From positions 1 to 38,067 of the IMG/VR virus record IMGVR_UViG_3300042508_000157: DNA of 38,067 bases; one strand, 5' to 3'. The notes under the pieces are model-generated. The model was not told the origin of the DNA, made no database searches, and saw only the letters and a program-made list of their open reading frames with translations. A program made the position numbers and the translations under genes. Origin of the DNA: a virus. Below, piece by piece: positions 7,901 through 15,333 of the stretch (positions are counted from its first letter, which is position 1; each line of letters begins with the position of its first letter).

Positions 7901-8819
7901 CTGTGTTGGGCGGCGTGTTTCCAGAGTAACCGCTAACGCCCGGCAGGTGCGCGGCCCAGGCCAGTTCGTTGCCAGTCGCGAGTGGCTGAAGCGAAACCGA
8001 TTCGGCGTAGATGACGACCGACTCCAACTCCTCCAACGGCCGCTCTATAAAGTCGTTGAGCAGCGTGCCTGGGTGGGCCGGGAGGGATCGAGTTCCAGCG
8101 AGGGTGGCAACGTCGCCTGCCGGCTCGGGAAGGTCTGTCAATGCCCTGACGAGAAACGGCTTAAAGTCGCCGCTGTACGGATCAAGCGGTGAGCCGAAAT
8201 CCAGCGATTCAACGATGGACGCCTGAACATCGACAAAATATGCGCTGCGAATGTAGTGCGATCCGAGTCCGTTGTAGCCAAGATAGTAGCCGCGAGTGGG
8301 CTCTAGTGAATTGGGCCAATTGGTCGCATTAAGCGTTGGCGGATCGGCTGGGTCAAAATAAATCATCCACGAATCCGCAAAACCCTCAGGCGCGTCACGC
8401 GCGATAAGCTCGCCTCTGGCCGTGGCTTGCGTTGTCCCAAAAAGCGACACGGACGCCGCGACGTTTTTCTCCGCCTGCGTAGGCGGATGCTCTTCGTCGT
8501 AGATGTAGACGTTGCCTGTCTCTCGCCCCGGCACAGGGCTCCACGTCGCTCCGATGCGTACGCTAAATGCCCCGAGGTCAAACGACGAACTTCCGCCGGT
8601 GGCCGTGCCCGTGATCTGCCCGAAAATCTCATACGCATCCACGGACCACGCCCGCGATGTCGTGACCGTTGACGGGTGTGCCACGGCACTACAGTCGATG
8701 AGCGTGCCGCCTTGCGTGAGCAGCGACTGAACGGCCGAGAACGTGTAGCGTGAGTTGCCGTATGCGTACTTGTGCAGCACGTCAACAACAATGCAGCCGC
8801 AGCAGTTGCAGTTGGCCAT
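4908..8819 (-). CDS. Large tail-tip or central fibre protein (1303 residues)
   Basis: The largest gene of the window. The N-terminus is Cys-rich (MANCNCCGCIV); most of the protein is beta-rich with many Pro, Gly, Tyr and Trp. An Ig-like or flagellar-hook-like strand pattern occurs mid-protein (SVTLTFDRKIDPEGVDVGQF, near residue 620). The C-terminus closes with VMVRASGIPDGTRTWYWRIRK. It comes third after the tape measure gene, where siphoviruses keep the baseplate hub, tail-associated lysin or tip fibre genes, and its length fits. I see no lysozyme, peptidase or lyase motif. There may be metal-binding or disulfide Cys at the N-terminus. It has a slightly lower GC and more AT-rich codons than its neighbours. 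Confidence 0.75.
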   Translation of the reverse strand: MANCNCCGCIVVDVLHKYAYGNSRYTFSAVQSLLTQGGTLIDCSAVAHPSTVTTSRAWSVDAYEIFGQITGTATGGSSSFDLGAFSVRIGATWSPVPGRETGNVYIYDEEHPPTQAEKNVAASVSLFGTTQATARGELIARDAPEGFADSWMIYFDPADPPTLNATNWPNSLEPTRGYYLGYNGLGSHYIRSAYFVDVQASIVESLDFGSPLDPYSGDFKPFLVRALTDLPEPAGDVATLAGTRSLPAHPGTLLNDFIERPLEELESVVIYAESVSLQPLATGNELAWAAHLPGVSGYSGNTPPNTEGFDPKRSLEFQGQTMLIVAGHIYSGFSTPAGLDVGIVCLASGTAEEIPANGFCTAFASRGPASIPSSYNGQDAAKSHATYYRDGVEVLTAVNPTQEAINAATKAEGSYLVVTVPAEDPWEGSGPDFRRWNPGFHKAYSSFIRDITKPAVGYTVPNDLFWELDFFGQPKYLPAGRVVSTEPLSGKRPGYNVTGKQYLCEPDERANGFFARPSSRIAFRDAASGAYISGPGDYTLSPYFSLAFLAEWNIGVLATSDEAGNAPLGIPAVPWKSHQIPADNHRGAVATLTDVGLQTCEYWRARRQSEKVSSVTLTFDRKIDPEGVDVGQFTLTKWLPDGTQEDVDGIEVEAVGDGSREWKVTVPTAAQEERMFLVLTYDPAGDVFTDDIVTIELSSIDRRPQPGQVKAIYVYPDPEDPEQTKRSYWGRALGVSTGPVGYHDLEEGDPPVDLAGFPYDPEPCVLAARTSWLMADESGWPRLIDTSSTTGPYAIGRVASLSGTVTLGKTAFENASKKLSTVSASATVTVPVTIGEYSPRLIRDGYVPGVPPLTSPPPGHSYFGLTTTIDPCPPASLSACVAPSAAQLHASAIRCDEDIDGFEVELVAYQGNAEADFTKTDYGNVGDFSVVPTNSEASPATTTAAILLAKDGGPISFAKTLQGETLPQNVWMAVESVRGAELPIREAVSRPPDAVRTSGDYEGEWYRVRYTFENKMYSQAEVLEWEPMLAAMPDVQRADGTIVNGPVGGFYDPEEIEFLPGDRYAGGSFHAPSTIGKLIPWWLYRRPPEVWPDDWSVIRHEDSGVVRQLSGGAITQTGLQACLSAWRDHRTYPALKTTTLGDLSLAISVRVTLRADVDYVDWQLEPQLFATVSGDANWAELYEYEDDALLQGQLGPNWIASRGTTNGGAFIGGASSDPGEYERQSPYKQGFALLGGLAAWQKLEDATEADSRSVTHQFCADISDVLVLNKFQEEQLAEGEDVMVRASGIPDGTRTWYWRIRKT

Positions 8820-8821
8820 GG

Positions 8822-9364
8822 CTATCCAATCACGGCGGCCATGACCCCGTCAGTGCCGGAGCCCATCCACACTATTCGTAGAGGCCCGCACTCGGCCGTG
8901 ATGAGTTGCGTGACATCGTCGGCCCGCCCTCGGGCGTACTTGTGGGCCGTCGTCAGGATTTTGATTTTGGCCGGAAACCGACCGGAAATAGCCACGCGAC
9001 CGACCGCTCCAGCGGCGATTGGCTCGACGGCCACCCCGACGGCCTGGTCGCCGCCTTGTGGCATTACGCCGGAGAGCACCATGTCAGACGTGAATTGAGC
9101 CGAGGAATTACTTGCGGTTGAGGTGACTGGATTGCCAAGGCCAAGCACGCCCAGCCACGGCACATCTTCGCCGCTGTTGTTTCGCACAAGCAAGATGTTT
9201 GACGCCCGAGGCGGCCCCTCCTGTCCTGGCGATAAGAATTTATCTCGCTCGCCGAGCACGATGTCGGCCGCATCCTGCGCCCGGTTCCACGCGCGGGCCG
9301 AGATAGCGGAGCCAAGCTTCTGGCCCGGCTCAATGCGGCCATCCTTGCGAGTAGGGTTGCCCAT
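8822..9364 (-). CDS. Tail-associated structural protein
   Basis: A 180-residue protein between the two larger tail-tip genes. It starts with a basic, Gly-rich stretch (MGNPTRKDGRIEPGQK), then a helix (ARAWNRAQDAADIVLGERDK), and a beta-rich rest with IAAGAVGRVAISGRFPAKIKI. The latter resembles capsid cement or trimeric spike folds that display a small beta-barrel. Its ATG overlaps the previous stop as TAATG, and it ends 2 bases before the 1303-residue gene. No family recognised; the structural role is inferred from position. Confidence 0.7.
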   Translation of the reverse strand: MGNPTRKDGRIEPGQKLGSAISARAWNRAQDAADIVLGERDKFLSPGQEGPPRASNILLVRNNSGEDVPWLGVLGLGNPVTSTASNSSAQFTSDMVLSGVMPQGGDQAVGVAVEPIAAGAVGRVAISGRFPAKIKILTTAHKYARGRADDVTQLITAECGPLRIVWMGSGTDGVMAAVIG

Positions 9365-10266
9365 TAGAGCCCCGTCGTGTCAGTGCCGATGCTTAGATCG
9401 GCGAAGTTGCTCTCGCGGTAGACCTGGTGCACCCACACGATCTTGGGCACCTTCCAAATTTTGTTATCCCGTACGTCGTCTTCGTAATACGTGTTGAGGT
9501 ACTCGTGGCCCTTCTTTTCGATGTTTACGATCTCGCCGATCGTAAGTGCCGGCAGCGTCTGGTCGGCCCCAGCGTTGGGAGACACGGCAAACTTATACGC
9601 CAGCGCCCAAGGCCCGTCGCCTTTGTCCTTGTCCCACTCCTGCGATCCAGAGCATCCAATAAACAGCACCTCACCCGCCTTGAAGCCCCGGAACTCGGCG
9701 TTGTTGGTCGTGCCCGTGCACTGCGAAACTTTCTTGATGTACTCGGCCTTCACGTACGACGACGGCACCTCGTAGTTTTCTTGCCACGACAACTGCGGCA
9801 CGATCACGTCCACGCCGTTGACGTTCTGGCCGTCAAAGCCGATCACCTTGTCGCCGTCAGTCAGGTTGGGCGTCTTCCCTTTTTCCGACACCTTGCCTGC
9901 AATGGCCTGCGTAATGTGCTCTTGGCCGCCGCCCGTGTCGAACGATCGCGAGCGGCGAATCGGCCCCTCCTGCTCTTCGTCCTCCGCTCCCTCCTTGGAG
10001 TAGTTGACCGTGAGGTGCCACGCGTCGCCGCCAAGGTATTCGAGGGTGTAGCTGTCGGCCTGCAACTGCCCAGCCGCAGAGCCGGCCGGATAGTTCCAGT
10101 AGAGAGCCCGGACGTTCAGGTTGCGAACGACATCGGCGTGCACCTCGATGTCGTCCGTGGAACCAAACAGCTTCCACGACTTCACCATCGTGCTTGTGGC
10201 CTTGCGGCCCGGCCGTACGATCGTGGCTGTCCGCGACTCGTTGTCTTCGACCCACTGGATCGCCAT
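9364..10266 (-). CDS. Tail protein after the tape measure (possible distal tail protein)
   Basis: A 300-residue protein immediately after the tape measure gene (3-base gap, GGAGTAGCGG Shine-Dalgarno). The N-terminal half contains ALYWNYPAG, DAWHLTVNYSKEG and an acidic linker (EGAEDEEQEG); the second half has VDVIVPQLSWQENYEVPSS and NTYYEDDVRDNKIWKVPKI. The position is that of the distal tail protein (Dit) that joins tube and tip in siphoviruses, but I do not recognise a Dit signature, so this is positional inference. No catalytic motif, signal peptide or membrane segment is visible. Confidence 0.7.
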   Translation of the reverse strand: MAIQWVEDNESRTATIVRPGRKATSTMVKSWKLFGSTDDIEVHADVVRNLNVRALYWNYPAGSAAGQLQADSYTLEYLGGDAWHLTVNYSKEGAEDEEQEGPIRRSRSFDTGGGQEHITQAIAGKVSEKGKTPNLTDGDKVIGFDGQNVNGVDVIVPQLSWQENYEVPSSYVKAEYIKKVSQCTGTTNNAEFRGFKAGEVLFIGCSGSQEWDKDKGDGPWALAYKFAVSPNAGADQTLPALTIGEIVNIEKKGHEYLNTYYEDDVRDNKIWKVPKIVWVHQVYRESNFADLSIGTDTTGL

Positions 10267-10269
10267 CCG

Positions 10270-12774
10270 CTACTCCTTCACGACGCCGCCGTCGCCTTCG
10301 CGCGTGTTTTGCTCGATCCGTTGCAGCGTCTCTAGCTGCTTCTGCGGGATGCTGCCGCCCACACCCATACCACCAGCTGCAAACGCGGAGAACGAACCGA
10401 CGCTCTCGCCTTGGTTCTGTGCGGCCTGACCGGCAGCGTCTTGGATGCCTGCCGGGTCGGCCGCTTTTCCGCCAGCGCCAGCCGCTGCGGCCCCGCCTGC
10501 TGCGGCACTGCCGGCCTTGCTGATCCGCTCCTGGGCGTCTTCGAGGGCCGCCTCAATCGTGGCGGCTTGCTGCGCCGAAAGCCGGCCGTTGGACGAGAGG
10601 GCGTCGAACTCGCCGTAGAGGTCCTGGAGTTGCTCGATCGACGACGCGGATTCAATGTTCTTCAGGAGGTCGGCGAACTGCTCGCCCTGGACGCGTCGGT
10701 TCTTGGCTCCGCTGGCCTTCTGTCCGAGGGTCTGCTCCGCTGCCACCGTATTGGCCCGTCGCTCCTCGGCTCGCCTGTCGTTTTCCGCATGCCGACCGGC
10801 CGCGATATCATCGGCCTTCTTCATTTCGACATCTGAGCCACGGGCCGCCTCCCGCTCACGCTTGCGGGCCGCGTTGGCGTCGGTGACCTTCTTGTTTTCA
10901 GCTTCGAGGTCGAAGCCCTTTTTGATGAAGCTCTGGACGTAGTTCCAGCTTTTCTGGACGGCAGCGACCATGTCGTCAAACGCGTTGAGCACCCAGTTGA
11001 TCGAGTCGCCGAACACGCCCTTGATGCCGGCCCACATGTAGGTCACGGTGTTCTGCACGAACGCCGACCACGAATCGACCGAGCCCATGATCGCCTCGGA
11101 CCCGCGAGCCCAGGCGGCGTAGAGCCCGGCCATGGCGATGTCCATTGCGCCCTGGAGGTCGCCGCCGGCAATGGCTTCGTACAGCCCCGAGAACGTCGTG
11201 CTGCCGATGTTGCCAAGGTCGGTCAGAAGTGTCGTCGCATCGCTCACGGCCGTAGCAAACCCGCCGCTCAGTGCAGACGAGATGCCTTCAAAGCCTCCGA
11301 GCATGTAGAAGACGAAGCCGCCCGCGGCAGCGAGCACCGCCACAAGGGCTAAGAGCGGGGCGTTGGCCACGGCCCACGCAGTACCGGATGCAACGGCCGC
11401 CGCCACCGACGCGGCCGAGTAGGCGAGCACGCCAGCCGTGGCCGACACGAACGACATGACCAACCCGGCCAGCGTGGTGATGATGCCCATGATCGGAGCC
11501 ACGACGAGCGACGCGGCGTTGATCAGGCCGCCCAGCCCAAACGACACCAGTTGCAGCGAGCCCCCGACGCCGACCAAGACAGCGCCGACAGCGCTAAACA
11601 CGGCCACGCCCTTGGCGATGTTGGCCACGAGCTCTTGGTTGTTGCTCACGATTGACGCGAAGCCGTTGACCACCGCCGTGATTGGCCCGGCGAGGGCCAT
11701 CAGAGCCGGGGCCACGGCATCGCTTACAGCGATCGCCAGCCGCTCCATCGCGGCGAACAGGCTCGCCATCGCCCCCGACAGCCCGCTCGACATCGTGGCG
11801 AACTTGTCGCCCACCGACATCGCACCGGCCATCCCGTCCCGCATGGCGTTGAAGCCATCGACGCCGGCCGAAGTCATCACGGCGGCGGCCCGGATCGCGT
11901 CGGACCCAAAGATGCGGCGGAAGATGTCGTCCTTTGCCGCCTGGTCCATGCCTTCGAGGGCGGTCGAGAGCGTGCCGATGATCTCGACCATCGGCTTCAT
12001 CGTGCCGTCGGCGTTGCGGAACGACTGCACCGATAGGCCCACCTGCTCCAAGGCTCCGACGGCATCGTCGGCTGGTGCCATGAGCCGCATCAGCATCGTC
12101 TTCAGGCTCGTGCCGGCGTCTGATCCCTTGATGCCCGCGTTGGCCAGCACAGCCAACGCAGCGGCCGTGTCCTGAATGGATTGGTTGGCGAGCCCAGCGA
12201 CGGCCGACACCTGCGAGAACGCTTGGGCGATGCCCTCGATCGAGGTCGAGCTCGCGTCGGCCGCAGCCGAGAGCGTGTTCGCCGCCACGTCGCCGCTCAC
12301 CTTGAACACGTTCATGGCGTCGGCCATCACGACCGCGGCGTCAGCCACGGCCATGCCGCCGACCTTGGCAAACGCGATCGCCGCCTCGCCGGCACCGCCG
12401 AGCACCTGCTCTAGCGACATGCCAGCCTTCAGCAGTTCAAGGAAGCCGGCAGCGGCCTCGGTCGGCCCGACGCCGAGGGCCTGCGACATCGACAGGGCAG
12501 CCTTGCGGACCTGGTCGATCTCGGCCGCAGTCGCCCCGGTGGACGCCTGGACGTTGAGCAGCACGTCCTGGAACCGTGCCCCGGCCATAGCCGAGGCCAC
12601 GAACGGGGCGGCCATGCCGGCACCGATGGCGGTCATCCTTCCGCCAACGCCCGCCATCGACTTGCCGATCTTGCCGATCTGGGCGTTAATCTTGCCGAGC
12701 GCCGCAAAGAACTTGCGCGGGTCGGCACCGATCTCGACAAACGCCTGACCGGCCCTGACCTTCGATGCGCTCAT
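10270..12774 (-). CDS. Tail tape measure protein
   Basis: An 834-residue protein of the TP901 core tape-measure type. The N-terminus (FVEIGADPRKFFAALGKIN) leads into the conserved core with QDVLLNVQASTGATAAEI and long Ala-rich helices through about residue 350, including DAGTSLKTMLMRLMAP. Several hydrophobic segments follow (about 375-500, with AVFSAVGAVLVGVGG and APLLALVAVLAAAGGFVFYM), as expected for a protein injected into the host membrane. The C-terminus is charged, then Gly/Ala-rich. Its length sets the tail length: by analogy with lambda (853 residues, about 135 nm) the tail should be near 130 nm. The ATG overlaps the stop of the chaperone extension (ATGA). Confidence 0.92.
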   Translation of the reverse strand: MSASKVRAGQAFVEIGADPRKFFAALGKINAQIGKIGKSMAGVGGRMTAIGAGMAAPFVASAMAGARFQDVLLNVQASTGATAAEIDQVRKAALSMSQALGVGPTEAAAGFLELLKAGMSLEQVLGGAGEAAIAFAKVGGMAVADAAVVMADAMNVFKVSGDVAANTLSAAADASSTSIEGIAQAFSQVSAVAGLANQSIQDTAAALAVLANAGIKGSDAGTSLKTMLMRLMAPADDAVGALEQVGLSVQSFRNADGTMKPMVEIIGTLSTALEGMDQAAKDDIFRRIFGSDAIRAAAVMTSAGVDGFNAMRDGMAGAMSVGDKFATMSSGLSGAMASLFAAMERLAIAVSDAVAPALMALAGPITAVVNGFASIVSNNQELVANIAKGVAVFSAVGAVLVGVGGSLQLVSFGLGGLINAASLVVAPIMGIITTLAGLVMSFVSATAGVLAYSAASVAAAVASGTAWAVANAPLLALVAVLAAAGGFVFYMLGGFEGISSALSGGFATAVSDATTLLTDLGNIGSTTFSGLYEAIAGGDLQGAMDIAMAGLYAAWARGSEAIMGSVDSWSAFVQNTVTYMWAGIKGVFGDSINWVLNAFDDMVAAVQKSWNYVQSFIKKGFDLEAENKKVTDANAARKREREAARGSDVEMKKADDIAAGRHAENDRRAEERRANTVAAEQTLGQKASGAKNRRVQGEQFADLLKNIESASSIEQLQDLYGEFDALSSNGRLSAQQAATIEAALEDAQERISKAGSAAAGGAAAAGAGGKAADPAGIQDAAGQAAQNQGESVGSFSAFAAGGMGVGGSIPQKQLETLQRIEQNTREGDGGVVKE

Positions 12775-13172
12775 GTTTCTACCGTGTGCCAGTCAGGCCC
12801 AAAAAGCTTTGCGATCTCTTCTGGTGTGGCCTGGCGGACTGCTTTCTTGCGAGCGAAGGGGTGTAGCTTTGACGGGTCGATTGGCGGCTTGCGGCGGTCC
12901 CTGTTCACATTGAAGATCGCCGCCATCACGTTGGCGGTGTGCCACCAGTCGTGTTCGAGGCGGGCGTCTCGGGCTGCGGCGAGTTGCCGGAAGGTCCACT
13001 CGCCGGGGTGGACGCCGAGGATTCCTGCGGCTTCCCAGATCGCACTCCAGGCAGATCCGACGCCTTCACCTCCGCCAGCCCCGCCTCCGCCTTGTCGAGC
13101 ATCTCGCCGGCCACTTCGTCCATCTTTGCCGCGAGGAGCCCGACCATTCGACGGAGGCGCTGGGGGAAAAAA
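12771..13172 (-). CDS. Tail assembly chaperone extension (gpT-like) reached by -1 frameshift
   Basis: This frame has no early start codon but is open from the slippery site to a TGA that overlaps the tape measure ATG. Its C-terminal part reads IWEAAGILGVHPGEWTFRQL, then an ARLEHDWWHTANVMAAIF segment and NVNRDRRKPPIDPSKLHPF, which is typical of the second tail-chaperone ORF in lambda-like phages (WxxA..LG, helix with a bulky WWH, then N.nr.p). The linker upstream is Gly/Pro-rich. Translation is most simply explained by a -1 shift at UUUUUUC (13172-13166), giving a fusion of about 251 residues with the first 120 of the G-like protein. The exact shift site is inferred. Confidence 0.7.
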   Translation of the reverse strand, partial: FFPPAPPSNGRAPRGKDGRSGRRDARQGGGGAGGGEGVGSAWSAIWEAAGILGVHPGEWTFRQLAAARDARLEHDWWHTANVMAAIFNVNRDRRKPPIDPSKLHPFARKKAVRQATPEEIAKLFGPDWHTVET

Positions 13173-13525
13173 TCGACAAGCTCCTGTTCCAGGGCCTTCG
13201 CTCCCGCCTCTAAGGAATCGCCGCGAAGCCCGTCGAGGAACTGATCCTTCGTCAGCTTCCGCTCCTCAACCTGCTTGGTCAGGATCGCGTACAGCGACTC
13301 GCCCACTTTGGCGAACTGGCCGCGAAGCACCTGGAACGTCTGCGACAGCGACGCCACATCGACAAGGTCAAAGGGCAGCGTCTTGCGTTCAGTCTTCACG
13401 CCGCCGTCTGGCAACTCCTCCTCGACCGTCACGTCCACCGTGACCATGTTCCGCACCCGCAGGGCAGATGCCACGGTTAACGCCACCTGCCAGGGACGAC
13501 CCTCGTTGTCACGAAACTCCCGCAT
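12926..13525 (-). CDS. Tail assembly chaperone (gpG-like)
   Basis: A 199-residue protein starting MREFRDNEGRPWQVALTVAS, followed by the Leu-rich helical domain typical of gpG-like chaperones (FDLVDVASLSQTFQVLRGQ, KLTKDQFLDGLRGDSLEAGA). The last ~40 residues are a low-complexity Ser/Pro/Thr tail, below which the -1 frame encodes the gpT-like domain. It sits between the last tail-tube-like gene and the tape measure, its universal place. The start at 13525 has GAGGTG 5 bases upstream. It is expected to keep the tape measure soluble and recruit tube subunits during tail assembly. Confidence 0.85.
   Translation of the reverse strand: MREFRDNEGRPWQVALTVASALRVRNMVTVDVTVEEELPDGGVKTERKTLPFDLVDVASLSQTFQVLRGQFAKVGESLYAILTKQVEERKLTKDQFLDGLRGDSLEAGAKALEQELVDFFPQRLRRMVGLLAAKMDEVAGEMLDKAEAGLAEVKASDLPGVRSGKPQESSASTPASGPSGNSPQPETPASNTTGGTPPT
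13166..13172 (-). promoter_or_regulatory. Candidate -1 ribosomal frameshift site (UUUUUUC)
   Basis: In the gpG-like frame the codons are GAU UUU UUC CCC, so the heptamer U UUU UUC has the classic X XXY YYZ pattern at Asp118-Phe120. After a -1 slip the reading frame stays open to the gpT-like stop at 12771. I found no better heptamer nearer the junction. The long linker this creates is unusual, so a shift further downstream remains possible. Confidence 0.5.
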
Positions 13526-13533
13526 TATTCACC

Positions 13534-13899
13534 TCACGTAGGGGCCAAGCCGTCGCGACATAGCCGTGCTTCCACGGTCCAGGTCACCACTCCATCGACG
13601 GGTTGGTTTTCGGAAAAGCTTGTAATCACGGCAGGCATCGTGAGCCCCGCGCCGCCGGTGCTGAGGACTAACAACTGCTGCCCGTTAATGAGCGCCTCGC
13701 GGAAGCCGCCAGCGTCATCCGAATCGTTGAATTCGCACGAGAGCACGGTGTCGTAACCAGTGGAGTAGACGGTTGCCATCCGGCTCCCGAACTCCTCTAC
13801 GTCGATCGTGCGGGCGGTACGCTGGACGCTCACCTGCCGGGCGGAAAAGACCTGCCCGCCGATATCGACGGCGCAATCTTTGCCCAGCAGGATCGCCAC
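13534..13899 (-). CDS. Tail-tube-like protein, third tandem paralogue
   Basis: A 121-residue protein starting at GTG with MAILLGKDCAVDIGGQVFSA and ending VDGVVTWTVEARLCRDG. The opening M(A/S)(I/V)xLGKD and the closing DG(V/A/I)xT(W/F)T(V/I)xA are shared with the two preceding genes, showing that all three belong to one family. The beta-rich pattern (VSVQRTARTIDVEEFG, TVLSCEFNDS, AVITSFSENQPVDGVV) fits the double beta-sandwich or barrel of siphovirus tail tubes. It stands directly upstream of the chaperone pair. A GGAGG-like sequence precedes the GTG. Confidence 0.8.
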   Translation of the reverse strand: MAILLGKDCAVDIGGQVFSARQVSVQRTARTIDVEEFGSRMATVYSTGYDTVLSCEFNDSDDAGGFREALINGQQLLVLSTGGAGLTMPAVITSFSENQPVDGVVTWTVEARLCRDGLAPT

Positions 13900-13903
13900 G
13901 GGA

Positions 13904-14221
13904 TCAAGCCTCCCGTGCGGTGATCGTGAACGTCACGGCTCCGTCGATGCCGATGTTCTCGTTGACGCTCATGACCGTAAAACCAGACGACGCGTTTGTG
14001 GTCAACTGCGTGACCACGCCCGTGGCGTCGTGGCACTCGATCTCCCACATCTTCGTCTTGAAACCGGCCTTGTAGGCCCGATAACCAGCTTCACCTGCCG
14101 CGCCGCCTTCGTTAGCGCGGTTCGTCACGTCGATGACTTCGCACTCTTCCGTATAGGTCGCCGAGATGATGTCAGCGCCGAACGGAGGGGCCGAGCCGTC
14201 CTTACCAAGAACAATGGACAT
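13904..14221 (-). CDS. Tail-tube-like protein, second tandem paralogue
   Basis: A 105-residue protein, MSIVLGKDGSAPPFGADIIS..., with TYTEECEVIDVTNRA and the closing NIGIDGAVTFTITAREA. The same signature as the neighbours before and after is clear at both ends. It has a Shine-Dalgarno CAGGAG. The first strand contains an insertion (APPFGADI) relative to the others, so the copies have diverged well beyond a recent duplication. Any one of the three could be the major tube protein; the others could form the tube initiator or terminator or decorate it. Confidence 0.8.
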   Translation of the reverse strand: MSIVLGKDGSAPPFGADIISATYTEECEVIDVTNRANEGGAAGEAGYRAYKAGFKTKMWEIECHDATGVVTQLTTNASSGFTVMSVNENIGIDGAVTFTITAREA

Positions 14222-14236
14222 GGAGATGCTCCTGAG

Positions 14237-14551
14237 TTATGCGGCGTGGCGGCTGGCGGATACGGTCCACGTCTGAATCCCATCGACCGGATCGGCTTGC
14301 GCGACGCTGGTCACGACGTACGCGACGTTTCCGGTACGCGTTCCACCGAGCGTGAACGTGTTTCCGGCCTCGACGCCTGGGTCGTCCACGCATTCGACCT
14401 CGACGGTCTGCTCGATAAGCGCCTTTCGGAACTTGCGGGCCGTGTCTCCGAACTTGGTCACGTCGATCTCGCTCGCCGAGTTGTTGACCGTGACACTGCG
14501 GGCGTTTGCGATGCCCGTGATCGTCACGTCCTTGCCGAGGGTCACTGCCAT
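14237..14551 (-). CDS. Tail-tube-like protein, first tandem paralogue
   Basis: A 104-residue protein MAVTLGKDVTITGIANARSV..., with SEIDVTKFGDTARKFRKALI and the end DPVDGIQTWTVSASRHA. The shared ends identify it as the first of three tandem paralogues. It is the first gene downstream of a promoter-like element (14576-14619) and has a short leader with GGAGC before the ATG, so it may be strongly expressed, as needed for a major tube protein. It is shorter than the usual lambda tube protein (about 250), closer to the minimal tube domain. Confidence 0.8.
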   Translation of the reverse strand: MAVTLGKDVTITGIANARSVTVNNSASEIDVTKFGDTARKFRKALIEQTVEVECVDDPGVEAGNTFTLGGTRTGNVAYVVTSVAQADPVDGIQTWTVSASRHAA

Positions 14552-14575
14552 GTGGCCTGCTCCGTGTGCGGGGTG

Positions 14576-14619
14576 TGCCGCTCACGATAGGGCTGGCGGG
14601 CAGGGTCGCCGCAGGGGGT
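14576..14619 (-). promoter_or_regulatory. ACCCCCTGCGG-type phage promoter before the tail genes
   Basis: On the minus strand ACCCCCTGCGG (14619-14609), 19 bases, TATCGT (14589-14584), then 7 bases and an A at 14576 as the likely start point. Here a leader of about 25 bases with a GGAGC Shine-Dalgarno site leads to the ATG at 14551, unlike the leaderless-looking copies. It is the best -10 match of the family. It sits after the gp10-like gene and should drive the tail module. Confidence 0.6.
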
Positions 14620-14628
14620 GTGGATGCG

Positions 14629-15333
14629 TCACGGGCCGGTGATTTTGCCCCGCCACTTCTCAGCGAGCTTGGCCCGCTTGGCGTCGAGGCCCTTCGCCAT
14701 GAACCGCCCCGGCTTGATCTTGCCCGTGTCGCGAAGGAGCACCTTGTGCACCTTTCGGGTATGGGCCGGATCGACCCAGATACCGACGTACGCGGCCCCG
14801 CGGCGGTATCGCCCCCGCTTGTCGCGGGCCTGCGTTCGCCCGCCGCCAGCGTTGCCGAGCATCCCGGCAGGCGGCTTGAACTTCTGCAGGAGCTTCGACT
14901 TCCCCGGGTAGCGACCGATCAGTTTCAGGACGCGAGGGGCCGAGCCGCCGAACTCCTGAAGCTTGTTGAGCCAAGTCGCCTTGTCCATCGGCCCAATCAC
15001 GACCGACTCTTTCCGGTCGTCCCGTCGATACTCGACCATCGTCCGCAGGAAACCGGTAGTCGTGGCCCCGCGGCCCCGAGGGTTCTTCCAGCTGGTGACC
15101 TTGCCGGCCGTTGGGGGCCGGAACTCCATCGAGAGCACGGGCCGCCCGTCTTTCTCGCCGACCTTCTGCCACTGCGGCTTTTTCTTTACCGTCCGGTGCG
15201 AGAACTGTTTCTTGGCCGACTGCCGCACCATCGAGCCCGCGGCGTCGAGGGCCTTGTTGTTGCCCGCCTTGTAGCGGTTGCGGACGTGCCGCACGTTCAT
15301 CTTGACCCGCGTCTTCACAGTGACGCCGATCAT
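14629..15333 (-). CDS. HK97 gp10-like neck or minor tail protein
   Basis: A 234-residue, strongly basic protein (many Lys and Arg) starting MIGVTVKTRVKMNVRHVRNR. It has the usual plan of HK97 gp10-like proteins: N-terminal helix (KALDAAGSMVRQSAKKQF), a middle strand region with FLRTMVEYRRDDRKESVVIGP, then a C-terminal helix. It is somewhat longer than lambda gpZ (192 residues). The ATG overlaps the stop of the tail terminator-like gene as TGATG. In siphoviruses such proteins join the tail to the head or complete the neck. The family call rests on motif style and place. Confidence 0.7.
   Translation of the reverse strand: MIGVTVKTRVKMNVRHVRNRYKAGNNKALDAAGSMVRQSAKKQFSHRTVKKKPQWQKVGEKDGRPVLSMEFRPPTAGKVTSWKNPRGRGATTTGFLRTMVEYRRDDRKESVVIGPMDKATWLNKLQEFGGSAPRVLKLIGRYPGKSKLLQKFKPPAGMLGNAGGGRTQARDKRGRYRRGAAYVGIWVDPAHTRKVHKVLLRDTGKIKPGRFMAKGLDAKRAKLAEKWRGKITGP

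Noticed and set aside
12793-12999. Minus-strand frame of 68 codons before the tape measure gene
   Set aside because: The -1 frame of the same stretch encodes the conserved gpT-like segment; this frame is a basic low-complexity shadow.
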